Source of the DNA: Podaxis mareebaensis
Taxonomy: Eukaryota > Basidiomycota > Agaricomycetes > Agaricales > Agaricaceae
Direction of reading: 5' to 3'
NCBI GenBank assembly: GCA_018524725.1
Contig: JAEUWP010000470.1
Span: forward strand, 620,001-684,000
DNA length: 64,000 nt
Below are positions 10,335 through 22,398 of the stretch, one piece after another. Position numbers and translations under genes: made by a program. The notes beneath the pieces were generated by a model, which did not search any database, was not told the origin of the DNA, and worked only from the letters and a program-made list of their open reading frames with translations. Position 1 is the first letter of the stretch. Each line of letters begins with the position of its first letter.

Positions 10335-12747
10335 TCAGAATCCAGCCTTCTCCAATCCCTTACGAATGTCAGCATGCGCAAGCTCCGACTGCTGTACTTC
10401 TTCGCTCTTTTTCCAAAACCATCTACTGTCGGGCGGGTCCTGCAAATGGTTCCGGATAAACACAGCCACGTCATCCAATGCAAGAGCATATGGTTCCTTT
10501 TGGTGCCGAAGCATCGTCGATATTACTTCGTAGAAGCGTTTCCGCTTGTAGAAACATATCAGCGGCTCCTTGTCGTTGTACTGGTCTTGGATATGGACCA
10601 TGTCCGTAAGGTACATAGTGATGAACGGCACGCAAGGCCCGTCGACGTTGTTAAGGTTTCGGTAGGTTGCAAAGCCGCCCGCTGGGTCGTTGTACCGCAG
10701 AAGAGATTCCAGAGTGGATTTCTTACTGACATGGGCCCAGGTTAGTGGCAGCTGAGTAATGACGGTGCTTGAGAGCGCGGTGATGATGGCGCTCATTGCG
10801 GCAATATTATTCAAAATGCGGCATTTCTAGACACCCGTCAGTAGCTGTAGATGGACTTGGAGTAGAACCTGTAGCTGACCTCTGCAACCTTAATCCAGTA
10901 GTCAACCGTCTCCGCCCGCCTTTTCATCGTTTCAATATTAAGAATACTTGTCTGCACCCAGGAAGTCACTTTATCGTGTGACGCGCAAAATTCCCAGAGA
11001 TTAGCGACATTGGTTCCATTCTGGGACTTGGTGTAGAGTATGCACTCATGCGGCGTTATCTTCCTGTACATCTCGTAGAGAATGACCGACAATTGTTCGG
11101 CAATGTCACTGGCTTCGATCTTAAGAAGTTCGCCTTTCTGGGGTCTCGAGTTCTTCTTCTTGCGCGAGGCGCTCGATGGAGAGACAGTGATGGGACTGCC
11201 AATGGAGAACGTCTATTATGCCTCATGATCAGTTTCGGAGGGAAAGTGCTGATAGAACAACTTCCTCACCAGATCTTTAATCCGTTCTTGGATGAGTTTG
11301 GACACCTTGGCGTTTGGTCCAGTCGTAATGGATTGTAAGAATTCTGTTAACCGCCCTGCAATATGTGGCTCCTCCTCCAGGAGGTGATTCGACTGTAGCC
11401 AATCACTGAATATTTCGAGAACCTTGCGCTGCGTTCGTCCTTTTCCCCTCTCCAACCAATCCTCGAGCTCAGAAACGTTTAGATCATCGGGCTGGGGAAG
11501 ATTGTAGTACTCCACAAGCGCATCAAAGAGCGCATCCGCCGTCATGAAAGAACGGAATGTCATCAAGAAGACGTCTCGATACTGCTTATTCTCCAAATTT
11601 GTTGCTGTCATGATAGTTATGAGTATCTGGGCCTCGAGCGGAGGATCCGAAGTACGCACCCATCAATCTTTCAATCAATGCTGGGACCGACCCATTGCGA
11701 ACTTGGCCGTCCCCATCGATGTCTAGCTGGTCTATAAAACGTGGTTGCAGATAGCGAGGCACCGAAGCCTGTAGAACCAGTATAGGCTGCGAGTAGTCTT
11801 CAATTGGTACTGCTTTTCTTGTTTTTTCGGCTAACCAAGGCCGTCTGAAGGCAAGGTCGAAGGTACTAAGGGGATCGGGACTCATGTGACCTCGAACGTT
11901 CATTGCATCTACCATGGGTCGTCGCCGTATGCTCGGGCTCCGCATGAAACAGGGCGAATCCTGTGGCATAGGGTCCTCTTTCTCATTCGGTATGGGGGGA
12001 GTGGGTTTATTCACCCCGACATTAAACCGACTGGGTGGTTGAGGCATGGGAGTTGTGGGAGAGGGTGGTGTGTGCTTTTGTGATTTGTAGGCATCCAGCG
12101 AGCCAGAGTAAGGACGGGTCCCAGTCCAATTGGAGGGACCCTGAGGACGCTCTGGTGATTTGATAACTCGAGGAGATATCTGAAAAGTTACAATGTTTCA
12201 AGAGACTGAGATTTCAGCGGTGAAGTATGGGAGAGCTGCTCACCTTGGCACGTCTCACTACAGGTTCAGGCTCGGGCTCTGAATAGAAAATGTCGTCGTT
12301 ACGTGAAACGGGGGCCGAATACAGCTGCTCGGCGCTGTACTCGTAGAAGCGTAGTTCCTCCCGGACGTTGGACAACCTCTCAGCCATTTCCTCCGTCAAG
12401 GGGGTTACAAAAGCTTGAGGTATCCATCCTATTACATCTCCTCCTTTCCGCATTGCCGCCCACCACCCGGTGCTCTCGCGCTTGACAATTAAGAGTATTT
12501 CATTCTTGCGGAAGGAAAGTTGGTCTCGGTCAGCGGCTCGGAAGTCGTACATGCACAAGACGGGAAATTCATCTTGTTCTGAGCTGCTGCTTGTGGGTGT
12601 TGTCCTTGCTGTTCCAGTACTCAGGCGAGAAGACTCTGGAGACGGGGAGGCGGAGTCGGGAGATATAATGACTTCTGGATCATACGGGGAAGGGTCAATG
12701 CGGATATGGAGGGACTGTCGCATCATCTGCGACCTCGAGGTAGCCAT
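10335..12747 (-). CDS. CDC25: SH3-domain Ras guanine nucleotide exchange factor (Cdc25/Ste6 type)
   Basis: Activates Ras by exchanging GDP for GTP. The N-terminal exon (from the ATG at 12747) has a Ser/Pro-rich leader and then an SH3 domain: VLCMYDFRAADRDQLSFRKN, then STGWWAAMRKGG and IGWIPQAFV. A Pro-rich linker follows. The RasGEF N domain covers about 11220-11700 (ALIERLMGAYF, then YRDVFLMTFRSFMTADALFD and VLEIFSDWL). The catalytic Cdc25 homology domain follows: KGELLKIEASDIAEQLS, TPHECILYTK, LWEFCASHDKVTSWVQTSI, MSAIITALSSTVITQLPLTW, GPCVPFITMYLTDMVHIQD. The sequence ends IRKGLEKAGF with TGA at 10335. Helical hairpin residues used to prise open Ras are present, so it should be active. The start is shared with a divergent intergenic region facing IST1. 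Confidence 0.9.
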
Positions 12748-13461
12748 GATAGTAAGACGAGATGGCGGAGGGGGATATCAGAGGAGTTGTTTCGTTGAGA
12801 ATAAAGACAAGATGGAAGCTCAAGTTGACAACTGTTTGACATCACATCCTAGTTTCCCAGCAGCAAGAGGCGGTGTTGGAAGATTCCGGTCGGGAGTGGC
12901 AACCCTTGCACACCTGGCTTTCCGCCCCTTGGGATTGAATATGCAGCCGGTGTAAGGCCGACCGCGATTGACTTGACGTATCTCGGCAGTGTTATGTGGG
13001 CAACCAGCCTCAAGGCAATTTACTACGCGACCTGGAAGTGATGAGCAAAGCTATTGGATCCGTTGTCTGTGTATGGCGATTCATGCTGCGACTGATCATC
13101 AGACCAGCAGCCACGGATTGCCGGATTGCGACAGGACATACCCAGGTTCGCCCATCAGTCACCCCTTGTCACACAGTCATTATCAACTCCGTACCTCCTT
13201 GTCATTGCCATCTTCGCCCTGTCGGAGAGTAGCCGAGTTGAGAGCGCTGTGCAGGTGCTATAGCTCACAGTAATACGTGGCAAAGAGACTCAATCGCGGC
13301 CAGAAACAACCAGAACCAGCGGCAGGCGTATCAACTGCGTATCAGAAGCTCAGTCTTTAATTGGCATAACGCGGAACTGGCCATCACTCTCTCGATCACA
13401 ATTAGCCACCCCACTTCCAATCCCACTAATCATCTCTACAGAAGCCTTGCACGGATAACTT
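12748..13461. promoter_or_regulatory. Divergent intergenic region (RasGEF / IST1)
   Basis: 714 bases between the start codons of two divergent genes. Open frames at 12989-13273 and 12996-13232 have no domain or splice support. I see no distinct TATA box or repeat. Confidence 0.5.
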
Positions 13462-14610
13462 ATGATTCCTTGGAACTCCGCAAAAGCAAAGGTCTGTTAT
13501 CGTTTGTCCTGCCTGTCCCCCCAAATGACTTTTTGCCGCAGGTTCAACTACGGTACGTGAGATCACCTTGGACGTCGTAACAGCCCAAACCTCTCTCCAG
13601 GCTGTCCGTACAGCGGCTGAGAACGCTACAGCAAAAGAAGGAAGCACAAGCCAAGGTGTCCCGAAGAGACATAGCAACCCTTCTAGAGCGAGGGAAGATT
13701 GAGACTGCCCGTATCAAGGTCGAAGGCTGTGAGTCGTGCCAGCCTATTTGCGCGTTCCGTAGTACAATTGCGGTGTTAGTGATCAATGAGGACATTCACG
13801 TAGAGCTGTTGGAGCTCCTTGAACTCTACTGCGAGCTCTTATTAGCAAGATTTGGCCTCTTGGACCAGAAGTACGCCTCTTCTTTATCCATCAGCGCTTG
13901 TATCTCGTTATTCATCGACTTCTGATCTAGTACTCGGGAGCCAGATCCAGGTACTTGACAGCATGGTTGCTCATTCGACACAATGACTCACCTACTGCAT
14001 TCGAGCCATCAATGAGGGTGTTTGTAGCATCATTTATGCTGCTCCGCGAACAGAACTCAAGGGTACTTTTGTATCGTTCTGCCACCCCTGTCGACTTATC
14101 ATCGTACTATCCAGAACTCCATGTCTTGAGGGACATTCTTATGCACAAGTACGGTCGAGAGTTCTCAGTTGGGGTTATGGAGAACCGTAATAACTGCGTC
14201 AGTGATCGTGTGCGCAAATCTCCGCTGTCTGTTCCCGTAGACTCGCTTAATATGACCGGATTCTAGGTGATACGCAAGATTGTTGTTGATACCCCTTCCA
14301 CGGAGCTAGTAGATGGATATCTGCGGGAAATTGCCAGAGGCTATGGGGTTCCTTGGTCGTCAGATCCTTCTGAGGCTGCCGACTCGGAGAAGGTACTCTC
14401 AAGTACCCTCCTTCGTTCGCCATGACTAATCAGTGACAGGCAAAACCTACGGAGGAAGGTGCCAAGGAGGACAAAAAGGCGGACGCAAGAGACGAGCGGA
14501 ATGAAACTGGGGCAGAAGCCTTGCCATCGACCCCAGCGCCTAAGAAGGTCGAGGAGGAAGATGACTTTGAAACATTGGCCAAACGATTTGCTGCGTTGAA
14601 GAAGCGGTAG
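13462..14610 (+). CDS. IST1: ESCRT-III-associated protein Ist1
   Basis: Regulates Vps4 and ESCRT-III in multivesicular-body sorting. The start at 13462 (MIPWNSAKAKVQLR) is followed by an 11-base exon (13542-13552) and exon 3 at 13601-13728. Joined, these give VQLRLSVQRLRTLQQKKEA, then RRDIATLLERGKIETARIKV. The next exon, from 13780, gives INEDIHVELLELLELYCELL, with later exons giving ELHVLRDILMHKYGREFSVG, IRKIVVD and LVDGYLREIARGYGVPW. This is a complete Ist1 helical domain. The C-terminal tail is Lys/Glu-rich and ends DDFETLAKRFAALKKR. This resembles a MIM-type helix, which in the family binds the Vps4 MIT domain. Seven or more short introns split the gene. SKI2 follows on the same strand after 130 bases. 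Confidence 0.93.
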
Positions 14611-14740
14611 CCAAGTCGCATACCCCAGAACTTGCACCGGAGGAGGGTGTATGCATTAGGTAGTTTAGTGGCTGTGCCGATCAATCTGGGATTATCGTTA
14701 CTCGAAATTCGTGTTAATTAACTACTCCAGTCACTTTCCA

Positions 14741-17700
14741 ATGGATACTGCAAAACAAGTAGACATAATAACCCACATCGTGAAGCCAAGGAGAGAAGGT
14801 GCCGCCGTTTTTCTGAATGAGCTCGGTCTCGTAGGTCATCCACCTCAGGAACAAGTCTATCAGGATATAGAATCCAAGCTACTTCTGCCACCGACTGGGT
14901 TCCCGAAACACCTACTTCCCACATACCAAGTGTACGACGACAATCTCCCGAAATGATAGGCGTCGGCTGATTAGCGAAACATAGTGCTTGGGAACGCGAA
15001 CTCTCTATACCAACCTTACTGACCCTCGAAGCATCACCTCCTCCCACATCTGTGTCATTCGTTCGCGCTGGCCTTGACGGTCGGATCGTTGGCTACAGTG
15101 AGGCGAGCCAACCAACACCACCCTCCTCTAAAGCTCGTACGTAACACCTGCCGTAGATACCAAATAAACGCGATGCCACGGGCCTGACTTCAACGTCAAT
15201 CAACCGAGCACCTGCACCTGCACAAAATTTCGTCCGTGGCAAATCTGGATATGTGCCATTTCTCCCTGGAGGTCTGGATGACATCGTCCTACCCGAAAAA
15301 GCGGGGGAGTCGTCAACAAATAACAAACAGCTTCGGAAGGTTGCCCCCGGCCTCAGCAGAGGTCTTAGATTGCCAGGAGATGAAGATGATGAGATTTTGG
15401 ATCTTGACGTTGATAAAGTAGATGATGGAGGGGAGGAGCCTCCAGAAGAAGTGCGTATCATTTGCCTGATAATCTTGTGACTTGTCTTTAACCTTTGATT
15501 TTGCAGGTTAATGGTATGGCTTTAGATGATGGTGTAGTGTCAATAGAGCGACAAACGGAGATAGACGAGTTACTTCCAACATCAGCAAGCAAAACTTTCT
15601 TTTTCCCTACGATCACACCTAAGAACTTACGTATACTTAGCAGAGGAAGCATCTCAAGCCTGTCAAGGTTCCTCAGCGACGTACTCGAAAGGCGGATATC
15701 CAGAAACGAGACTGGGCCCATGTCGTCAATGTCAATCAACCGCTAGCGAACTTCCACGAGCTTGTTCCTGACATGGCGCATAAGGTATATTCCCCGCCTT
15801 CCACCTTGCGGGGGTCATAGCTCACTACGGAGAGACAGTATCCCTTCGAGTTAGACACCTTCCAGAAACAAGCTGTCTATCATCTAGAGTTAGGAGATTC
15901 AGTTTTCGTTGCTGCCCATACGTCCGCTGGCAAGACTGTTGTTGCCGAATATGCCATTGCGCTAGCGGAGAAGCATATGACACGGTTCGTAGCACGGAAA
16001 ATTTGTTATCATTAGCGTTTTCTTGATCTGCACTTCAGCGCCATCTACACGTCGCCGATCAAGGCATTGTCAAATCAGAAATTTAGGGACTTCAAACAGA
16101 CGTTCTCGTCATCTTCGGTTGGGATCCTTACCGGTGATGTGCAAATCAATCCGGAGGCGACGTGTCTGGTGATGACAACGGAAATTTTGAGGAGTATGCT
16201 TTACAAGGGCGCTGACCTGATCCGAGACGTGGAGTTCGTGATATTCGATGAGGTTCACTATGTTAATGACGCCGAGGTACGCGGACGATATTTATCAAGT
16301 GAATGACCATGAGCTTATGTGTCGTGTAGCGAGGCGTGGTCTGGGAAGAGGTCATTATCATGCTTCCAGATCACGTCAACATTATTCTCCTATCTGCGAC
16401 AGTTCCAAACACGAAAGAGTTCGCAGACTGGGTCGGGTGAGGAATGTGCATGTGTGAAATTTTGTTGGACAATTGATCAAACTTCATAGACGCACAAAGA
16501 AGAAGGACATCTACGTGATTTCAACGGTGCAACGGCCGGTCCCATTGGAGCATTATCTCTATGCCGGACGAGACAAGTTCAAGATCGTAGATGCTAAACG
16601 AAACTTCCTTAGCATTGGGTGAGGACTACTCGGTATCTGAGGATGTTTGGATTCCCCAACGAACGATTTTGCAGGTATAAAGATGCTGGGGAAGCGCTCC
16701 GACGAAAGCAGGACAAAGAACGCGAAGCGGCAGGTCTACCACCCGTTCAACGTGTTGGAGCTCGTGGAGCAGCGGCTGGGCAGCGTGGACAGCGTGGTAG
16801 TCCTGTTCGGGGTGGTGGTGGTGCAAGGGGAGGTTCTGCACCCGCCCGCGGAGGAGGCGGTCGAGGAGGTGGACCACCACGCACCATCCACTCGGATAAA
16901 AATGTGTACGTTCACTTGCTAGGCCACCTCAAGAAAGAAAACCTCCTCCCGGTTGTTATCTTCACGTTCTCGAAGAAGCGTTGTGAAGAGAACGCAGGAA
17001 CGCTGACGAACGCTGATTTGTGCACAGCTGTGGAGAAGAGTGAAGTTCATGTCGCTATAGAGAAGGCATTGTCACGGCTCAAGGGTAAGCGGTTGTTGTA
17101 TGGAACTGGTGAGCACTTGAGGTTGAAGGGACTTGAAAAGGCTCGGACAAAAAGCTACCGCAGATAGCAAAGATGCGGGATCTTCTCAGCCGTGGTATCG
17201 GTGTTCATCACGGAGGTCTCTTACCTATCATGAAAGAAGTAGTGGAGATCTTATTTGCTCGTGGCCTAGTCAAGGTGCTCTTTGCCACGGAAACATTCGC
17301 CATGGTAAGTCCGAGTTTCTCTCTGCCAATTCATTTGTTGCTCAGTCGTGTAAGGGCGTTAACATGCCTGCAAAATGTGTTGTCTTCTCAAGCATCCGGA
17401 AGCATGATGGTCGCAGTTTCCGAGATATCCTCCCCGGTGAATATACCCAGATGGCAGGACGTGCTGGACGAAGAGGCCTTGATACAACTGGGACGGTTAT
17501 CATTCTCGTCGGTGATTCTTTACCGGAGGTGCGTACATAGTCCAGCAACTCGAGAATTCGCTTAATTTTGCCACAGCAAAACACACTCCACACTATGATA
17601 CTGGGGACACCGGGAAAACTGTCATCTCAGTTCCGACTCACATATAATATGATCCTGAATCTGTTACGGGTGGAAGCGCTTCGAGTGGAAGAAATGATCA

Positions 17701-19535
17701 AACGGAGTTTCTCGGAAAATAGCTCGCAACGCCTACTGCCCGAGAACCAACAAAAAGTTATTGAGGTTAGTAGCTGAAACTACCAGTACTTGGATTATAA
17801 TTCAAATATCAAAACACAGAACGAAAAAATACTTTCGACTCTGCAGAAGTTGAGTTGCGAGCAGTGTGTCCCGGATATCGAGGCGCATTATGACGACGTC
17901 AGCGAGGTCGTGGAATTAAACCAGAGATTGATCGACATGGCCGTCCGTCACCCGCAAGGATCCAAGCTCCTTTCATCTGGTAGAGTTGTCATCCTCCGAG
18001 ATAATGTGAAGTCCGACGCCAAATCACCGTTTTATGACCTGACACCCTCATAGCATTTCTATCCGAGCAACATCGGTGTGCTCCTAAAGGCAGCCCCTCT
18101 ACAAACACTGGAATCAGGACGGATTGATACTGTTAAAATGTATTTCGTTCTCGCACTTGTGCACCCTGATGTCAAGAGTGGCGACCGCGGTGAGCACGGG
18201 TTTTCTTTTCGACAGATCTTCTCCGTTTTCTGATGGCGATCACGCTAGATGTTGATTACCAGGCTGTGACACCATCGTGGCCGCCCAGATTGGAGTCAGC
18301 TATAAACGAAGACGGCGTGTATGAACTGCGCGCTGTTCCAACGACAAGCATCAGTCTTGTTACAAATCGTATAGTCAAGGTCGGTCAAGCCTATCGGGAA
18401 CAGAACTCTTAGGGATTGAACGACTCTGTCAGGTCGATATCGATGGCATTGTTGAACGCCACCTGATATCCAAGATGCGTGAGGGCATCACCGCATTATC
18501 CGTGACACTCCAAGAATGGTTGGCGGATGGTGATCCCATACCAGAAGTTGATTGGGGCAAGATGCGCTCACTGGACTTCCAAGAGACCTTACGGCGGAGG
18601 AATGCGGTTTGGGAGCGGAATTCTGATAGAGAATGTTTACAATGTCCCGATTTCTCTCGCCATGTGGGTCCGGCTGACAATGGCTTACACTCGGCTCACC
18701 TCTTCAATTTTTAGTACACCATGATCCATGGAGAGAAGGTCTTACGCGCTAATATTGCTCAATTGAAGTTGGCCATCTCCGATCAGAATCTGGAGCTGAT
18801 TCCTGACTATGAGCAACGCATCGAGGTCCTCAAGGAACTAAAGTTTATCGACGAGAATTCGACCGTGCTTCTCAAAGGACGAGTAGCGTGCGAGGTCAGC
18901 ATATGATCTTGTCACCGCATGTCCTTTTAGTGATGTTAGGTTCCAGATCAACTCAGCAAACGAGCTCGTGTTGACAGAGCTGATTTTGGAGAACACCTTA
19001 GCAAACTACGAGCCAGAAGAAGTAGTTGCCCTGCTGTCGTGCTTTGTCTTCCAAGAAAAGACAGAGGTAGAACCGTTGATACCACCCAAGCTTCAAGAAG
19101 GACGGGACGCGATAATAGCCATTAACGACAGAATTGGTAAAGTCCAGGACCGGCACAAGGTTGCATCGGAGGAATTTCGTTCTACCCTCAAGTTTGGCCT
19201 CACAGAAGTGGTTTATGAGTGGGCTAAAGGCATGGTGAGAAGCCCATCTCCTGTTTGGATAAACGTGCTGAGACCAATCATCAGCCCTTCGAACAAATAA
19301 CTGCGTTGACTGATGTTCCCGAAGGAACAATCGTTCGCTGCATCACTCGGTTAGATGAAACTTGTCGGGAGGTTCGGGATGCCGCTCGCGTCATCGGAGA
19401 TGCTCGACTTTTCAAGAAAATGGAAGATGCACAACTCAAGATCAAGCGCGACAGTGAGTTGAACCCACTCATGCGTACTTATGTTTCCTTTTTGACGCCC
19501 TCGCAGTCGTCTTCGCTGCCAGTTTGTATTTTTAG
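14741..19535 (+). CDS. SKI2: Ski2-type RNA helicase of the cytoplasmic exosome (Ski complex)
   Basis: DExH-box helicase that feeds mRNA to the exosome for 3'-5' decay. The N-terminal region starts near 14741 ([20 protein letters not shown]) and carries [20 protein letters not shown], typical of Ski2. The start Met itself is uncertain; another in-frame ATG may exist upstream. RecA1: the Walker A segment AAHTSAGKT lies at 15911-15940, the DEVH box at 16247-16258, and LLSATVPN follows at about 16395. An Arg-Gly-rich insertion lies at about 16760-16880. RecA2: [11 protein letters not shown], then [12 protein letters not shown] at 17441-17480. The rest has the arch and C-terminal helical domain ([41 protein letters not shown]). 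It ends IVFAASLYF after a final intron, stop 19533-19535. Many short GT-AG introns are present. The frame can be followed through the whole family sequence, so no break is apparent. Confidence 0.94.
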
Positions 19536-19774
19536 TCCCCCTGTTGTCGGCTGCCCACGTGACGTTGCAGGCGCGTCGCGTCCTGGAGTTTATATATTGT
19601 TTTCTTCTGACATCATTTTCCTATTCCATCGTCATAAATACATCTCATGGTCGAAAATGCGACATCTTTCTCTTCCTTCTTGTAACGAACTCTGTATAAG
19701 GTGACTTGGAACGCATATTCCTTGATCTACCCATTGCTGGTTCTCAAAAACGTTGAAGCGCATCGTTGCCCAAC

Positions 19775-20894
19775 ATGCAGGACTATTTTCATCCTTCAAT
19801 CGCCGACATTGACGGGGAACGTCCGAAGACTCGGAGGGTGAACCCACAGCGCCTGGCTCTACGCCTTGGACCAGATCTTGTCGCGGAGATGGAGGCTCTG
19901 ATTGTTCCGGGTGCCAAAATGCCTTCTTTTGCTGTCCGAAAGGATTTCCAGGAACGTTACTGTGTCGATCGCCGGCATATATATGATTATTTTCACTCAA
20001 GAGGCAAGTAGAAGTAGAACACTAAATTGAAGGCACGTACAAACTATCTTGTCAGGTCTCCGAGTGGCAAAGGAGGACAAGCACATAAACTTGAGACGTG
20101 GAAGAATCGTCAAAGCTGAAGGAGCTCAACAAACAGCTTTGGTCAGTAAATGCGCAATATTCCTCTCATGTGAACTCATATGCCCCTTGCGGCAGCCAAT
20201 CCCAGGGTTACCCATCAAAGAGACGCTGAAAAATCTACCGAGAAGCCAATCATCTCAAGATCGATCCCGGGTCTCTTCTCGTACTTCTCGAATTCCACCG
20301 CGAGTTCGGGTGCTCAAACGTGCAGCTACCTATCCCCGCAACGAGTCTTCGAAGCGCAGAGATCGCAGTAAATTTAAAGAAGAAATTTCCCTGGAACAGA
20401 CCTTCCACCCCCCTGCACCACTCTCGTCGCCGGCCTGGGGGCCATCGCTCGGAGCGACTAGTGGTGTTCCCACCGAGATTACTGATATCCATGGACCACT
20501 GGACGGGATCGAAGCTGATGCCGAAGGCTCTTATGATCAGGTCTCTCACACAAGCCCTCTATCTGCGATCGAACATTCTCAAGAAGTCAATCCTGGGGAC
20601 TTTATGGCACCCTTTGGAAGCTCCTGGGCTCTGGACCAATGCAGCAGCTTATACGACCTGCCCATTGGGGACTGCTCCTATGCGCATGACGTTGTCCATT
20701 TAGCTGAGTCTTATCAGACGCAAGACTACCTTGCTTATACCCCTGGCCATGACTTTTACAGTATTCAAACGTGTTCACTTTGTGGCAAAACGTCAGAGGC
20801 ATCAGCTCCTTGCCATGATGTCTCGGGAGTCAAAGCTGAACATGACGATCTTTCCACCTGGGCCGGCGTGCCTTCCCATGCTATTACAAACTAG
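19775..20894 (+). CDS. Homeodomain-like putative transcription regulator
   Basis: The ATG at 19775 (MQDYFHPSIADIDGERPKTR) opens a basic region and then a divergent three-helix pattern resembling a homeodomain over about residues 25-85: LGPDLVAEMEALIVPG, PSFAVRKDFQERYCVD, and RRHIYDYFHSRGLRVAKEDK. The last aligns with a homeodomain recognition helix (WFQNRRAK position, here YFHSRGLR), so the usual WF-N residues are replaced. The remainder is Ser/Pro-rich and disordered, with basic KRRDRSKFK-like patches and a CSLCGKTSE pair of cysteines near the end. Exon 1 ends at 20003 and exon 2 starts at 20056; the intron donor is GC (GAG|GCAAGT). A later intron lies near 20140-20195. I regard it as a conserved agaricomycete DNA-binding hypothetical; its targets are unknown. 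It is convergent with the gene at 21145-22398. Confidence 0.6.
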
Positions 20895-21144
20895 TAAACG
20901 GCCGAACCCGGTCACTTCAATCGCAATTCCTCTCAGTCACCTGGGCAGGAGTTGAAGAGAAATCAATGACGTAAGTGGTTTGGATGCACTGTGTCAACCT
21001 CCGCGTATTAAGCTACATACTTATGCCTGAACTCATGTTCGTCAAGTTTCTTATCATTACGTATCGGTTTTGCATTATGATCGGTCCGATCATTATATTA
21101 TCACTACCTCTGTATATTACATGACCTGAACGTCCAAGATGATG
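20895..21144. other. Convergent 3' region of two regulatory-looking genes
   Basis: 250 bases between two facing stop codons. The stretch around 21050-21120 is AT-rich and repeats GATCGGTCCGATCATTATAT-like text, a probable polyadenylation area. No gene seen. Confidence 0.4.
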
Positions 21145-22398
21145 TCAATCAACCGCATAGGACTCCATACAGCCACAGGAGCACTGTACAAATCGCCCAA
21201 TCCTGTTGTCTCCCTGTGCAAATGATGATGCCATGGGCATTTGCTTGTGACGGCCATATTTCAGATATTGCGATTCCTGAGCATGTGCGGGATAGAGATA
21301 AGAACTATTTGAACGGATTTCGATACGGGATTTGTGTGTAGTTGTCGGCTTCCGTTGTGGAGCTGTGTCGAATTCATCACACGCTGAAGCCAGTTGTGAG
21401 AGCGAGATGATTGGTATTCGCCTCGAAGGGCGAGGCTGATGGAGCGGTAGAGACGGAGGCGGCTGAATTGGAGGCGGCAGCGGGTTGAACACCTGTAGAG
21501 GGGAAACTGCGGTTGAGTGCGGTGGCGAGGGATAAAAAGATGTAGGCCGGAGGTGCGAATAAGGGATGTTGTCAGCTTGGGTATCACGGGTGTCCTGCGG
21601 GCATGATGGGGATGAGTGATGCAACTGTTTCACTGGCGATTCGGCAATGCAAGCCACCGTGGTAGAGTCGTAGCATGAAGAGGGAAGGAGTGCGGGATCC
21701 GCTGAATCGAGGCTGTAGCATTCCACACCGTAACCAGTATCCGTATCCTCTGCTCCCCGCCGCCTGCTATTTGCATGAGATTGCCCATTCACAGTCGGAT
21801 ACCCCGGGTGACACGAATGGGGGCTATCGTTCTCCATGTAGGAAGGTTCAGGGTAGGATGAGACAGGCAGAGGAAAGCTGTTGAAGTGTTGGCTCGTCGA
21901 AGGCGTCTTTACGTCTGTCGAAAGTGCGAGCCTTGGTACCTTTCTCCTTTGAAGTCTTGGATCGTGATCAGAAGAAGTCCTGGTAGTACCAGGTTTAATG
22001 TCATAAGCGTAAAACATCGGAGTATTGGCGGCCTTGGAGAAGCTAGATGGGGAAGGGGCTGATCCTGTGAACGATATAGGGGAAATCGACTAGGTTGGAA
22101 ATTTTCTGGAAAAACGAGTAGTAGTGAGTTTGTATACAAGTGGAGTTGTTGAGGACACACCACAATAGCTAGAGGAAGGATCAAACAAGAGACAAAAGCC
22201 GTCGTCGGGCGCCCAAGTTATTATCCTTTCAAGATTTTGGTGCTTGTTGGTACTTCCAGTGAAGATGGCCCGTGTGTAAACGAGGGAAGAAGAGGGAAGC
22301 GAGATCGCGCGAGGTTCACCGGCTTTAAATGCCACCGCGAAGCGCTCGTGTTTCGTGGGGCTAACGTCTAAGTACGTGTGCCCAGCCACAGGAGACAT
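21145..22398 (-). CDS. Hypothetical Ser/Pro-rich protein, probably two exons
   Basis: I do not recognise a family. A long frame at 21145-22017 encodes 290 residues from MFYAYDIKPGTTRTSS. It is Ser/Pro/His-rich, with a proline run (NPLPPPIQPPPSLPLHQP) and a cysteine-containing end CSCGCMESYAVD. The frame stays open upstream of that Met (SPSSFSKAANTP) as far as an in-frame TAG that is itself a CCTAG splice acceptor near 22087-22091. A second open stretch in the same phase begins at the ATG at 22398 (MSPVAGHTYLDVSPTKHERF) and reaches TWAPDDGFCLLFDPSSSYC. A GGT|GTGTCC donor to CCTAG acceptor would join them in frame with a ~70-base intron. That join is my inference; the shorter version starting at 22017 is the alternative. 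Composition suggests a nuclear or regulatory disordered protein. Confidence 0.5.
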
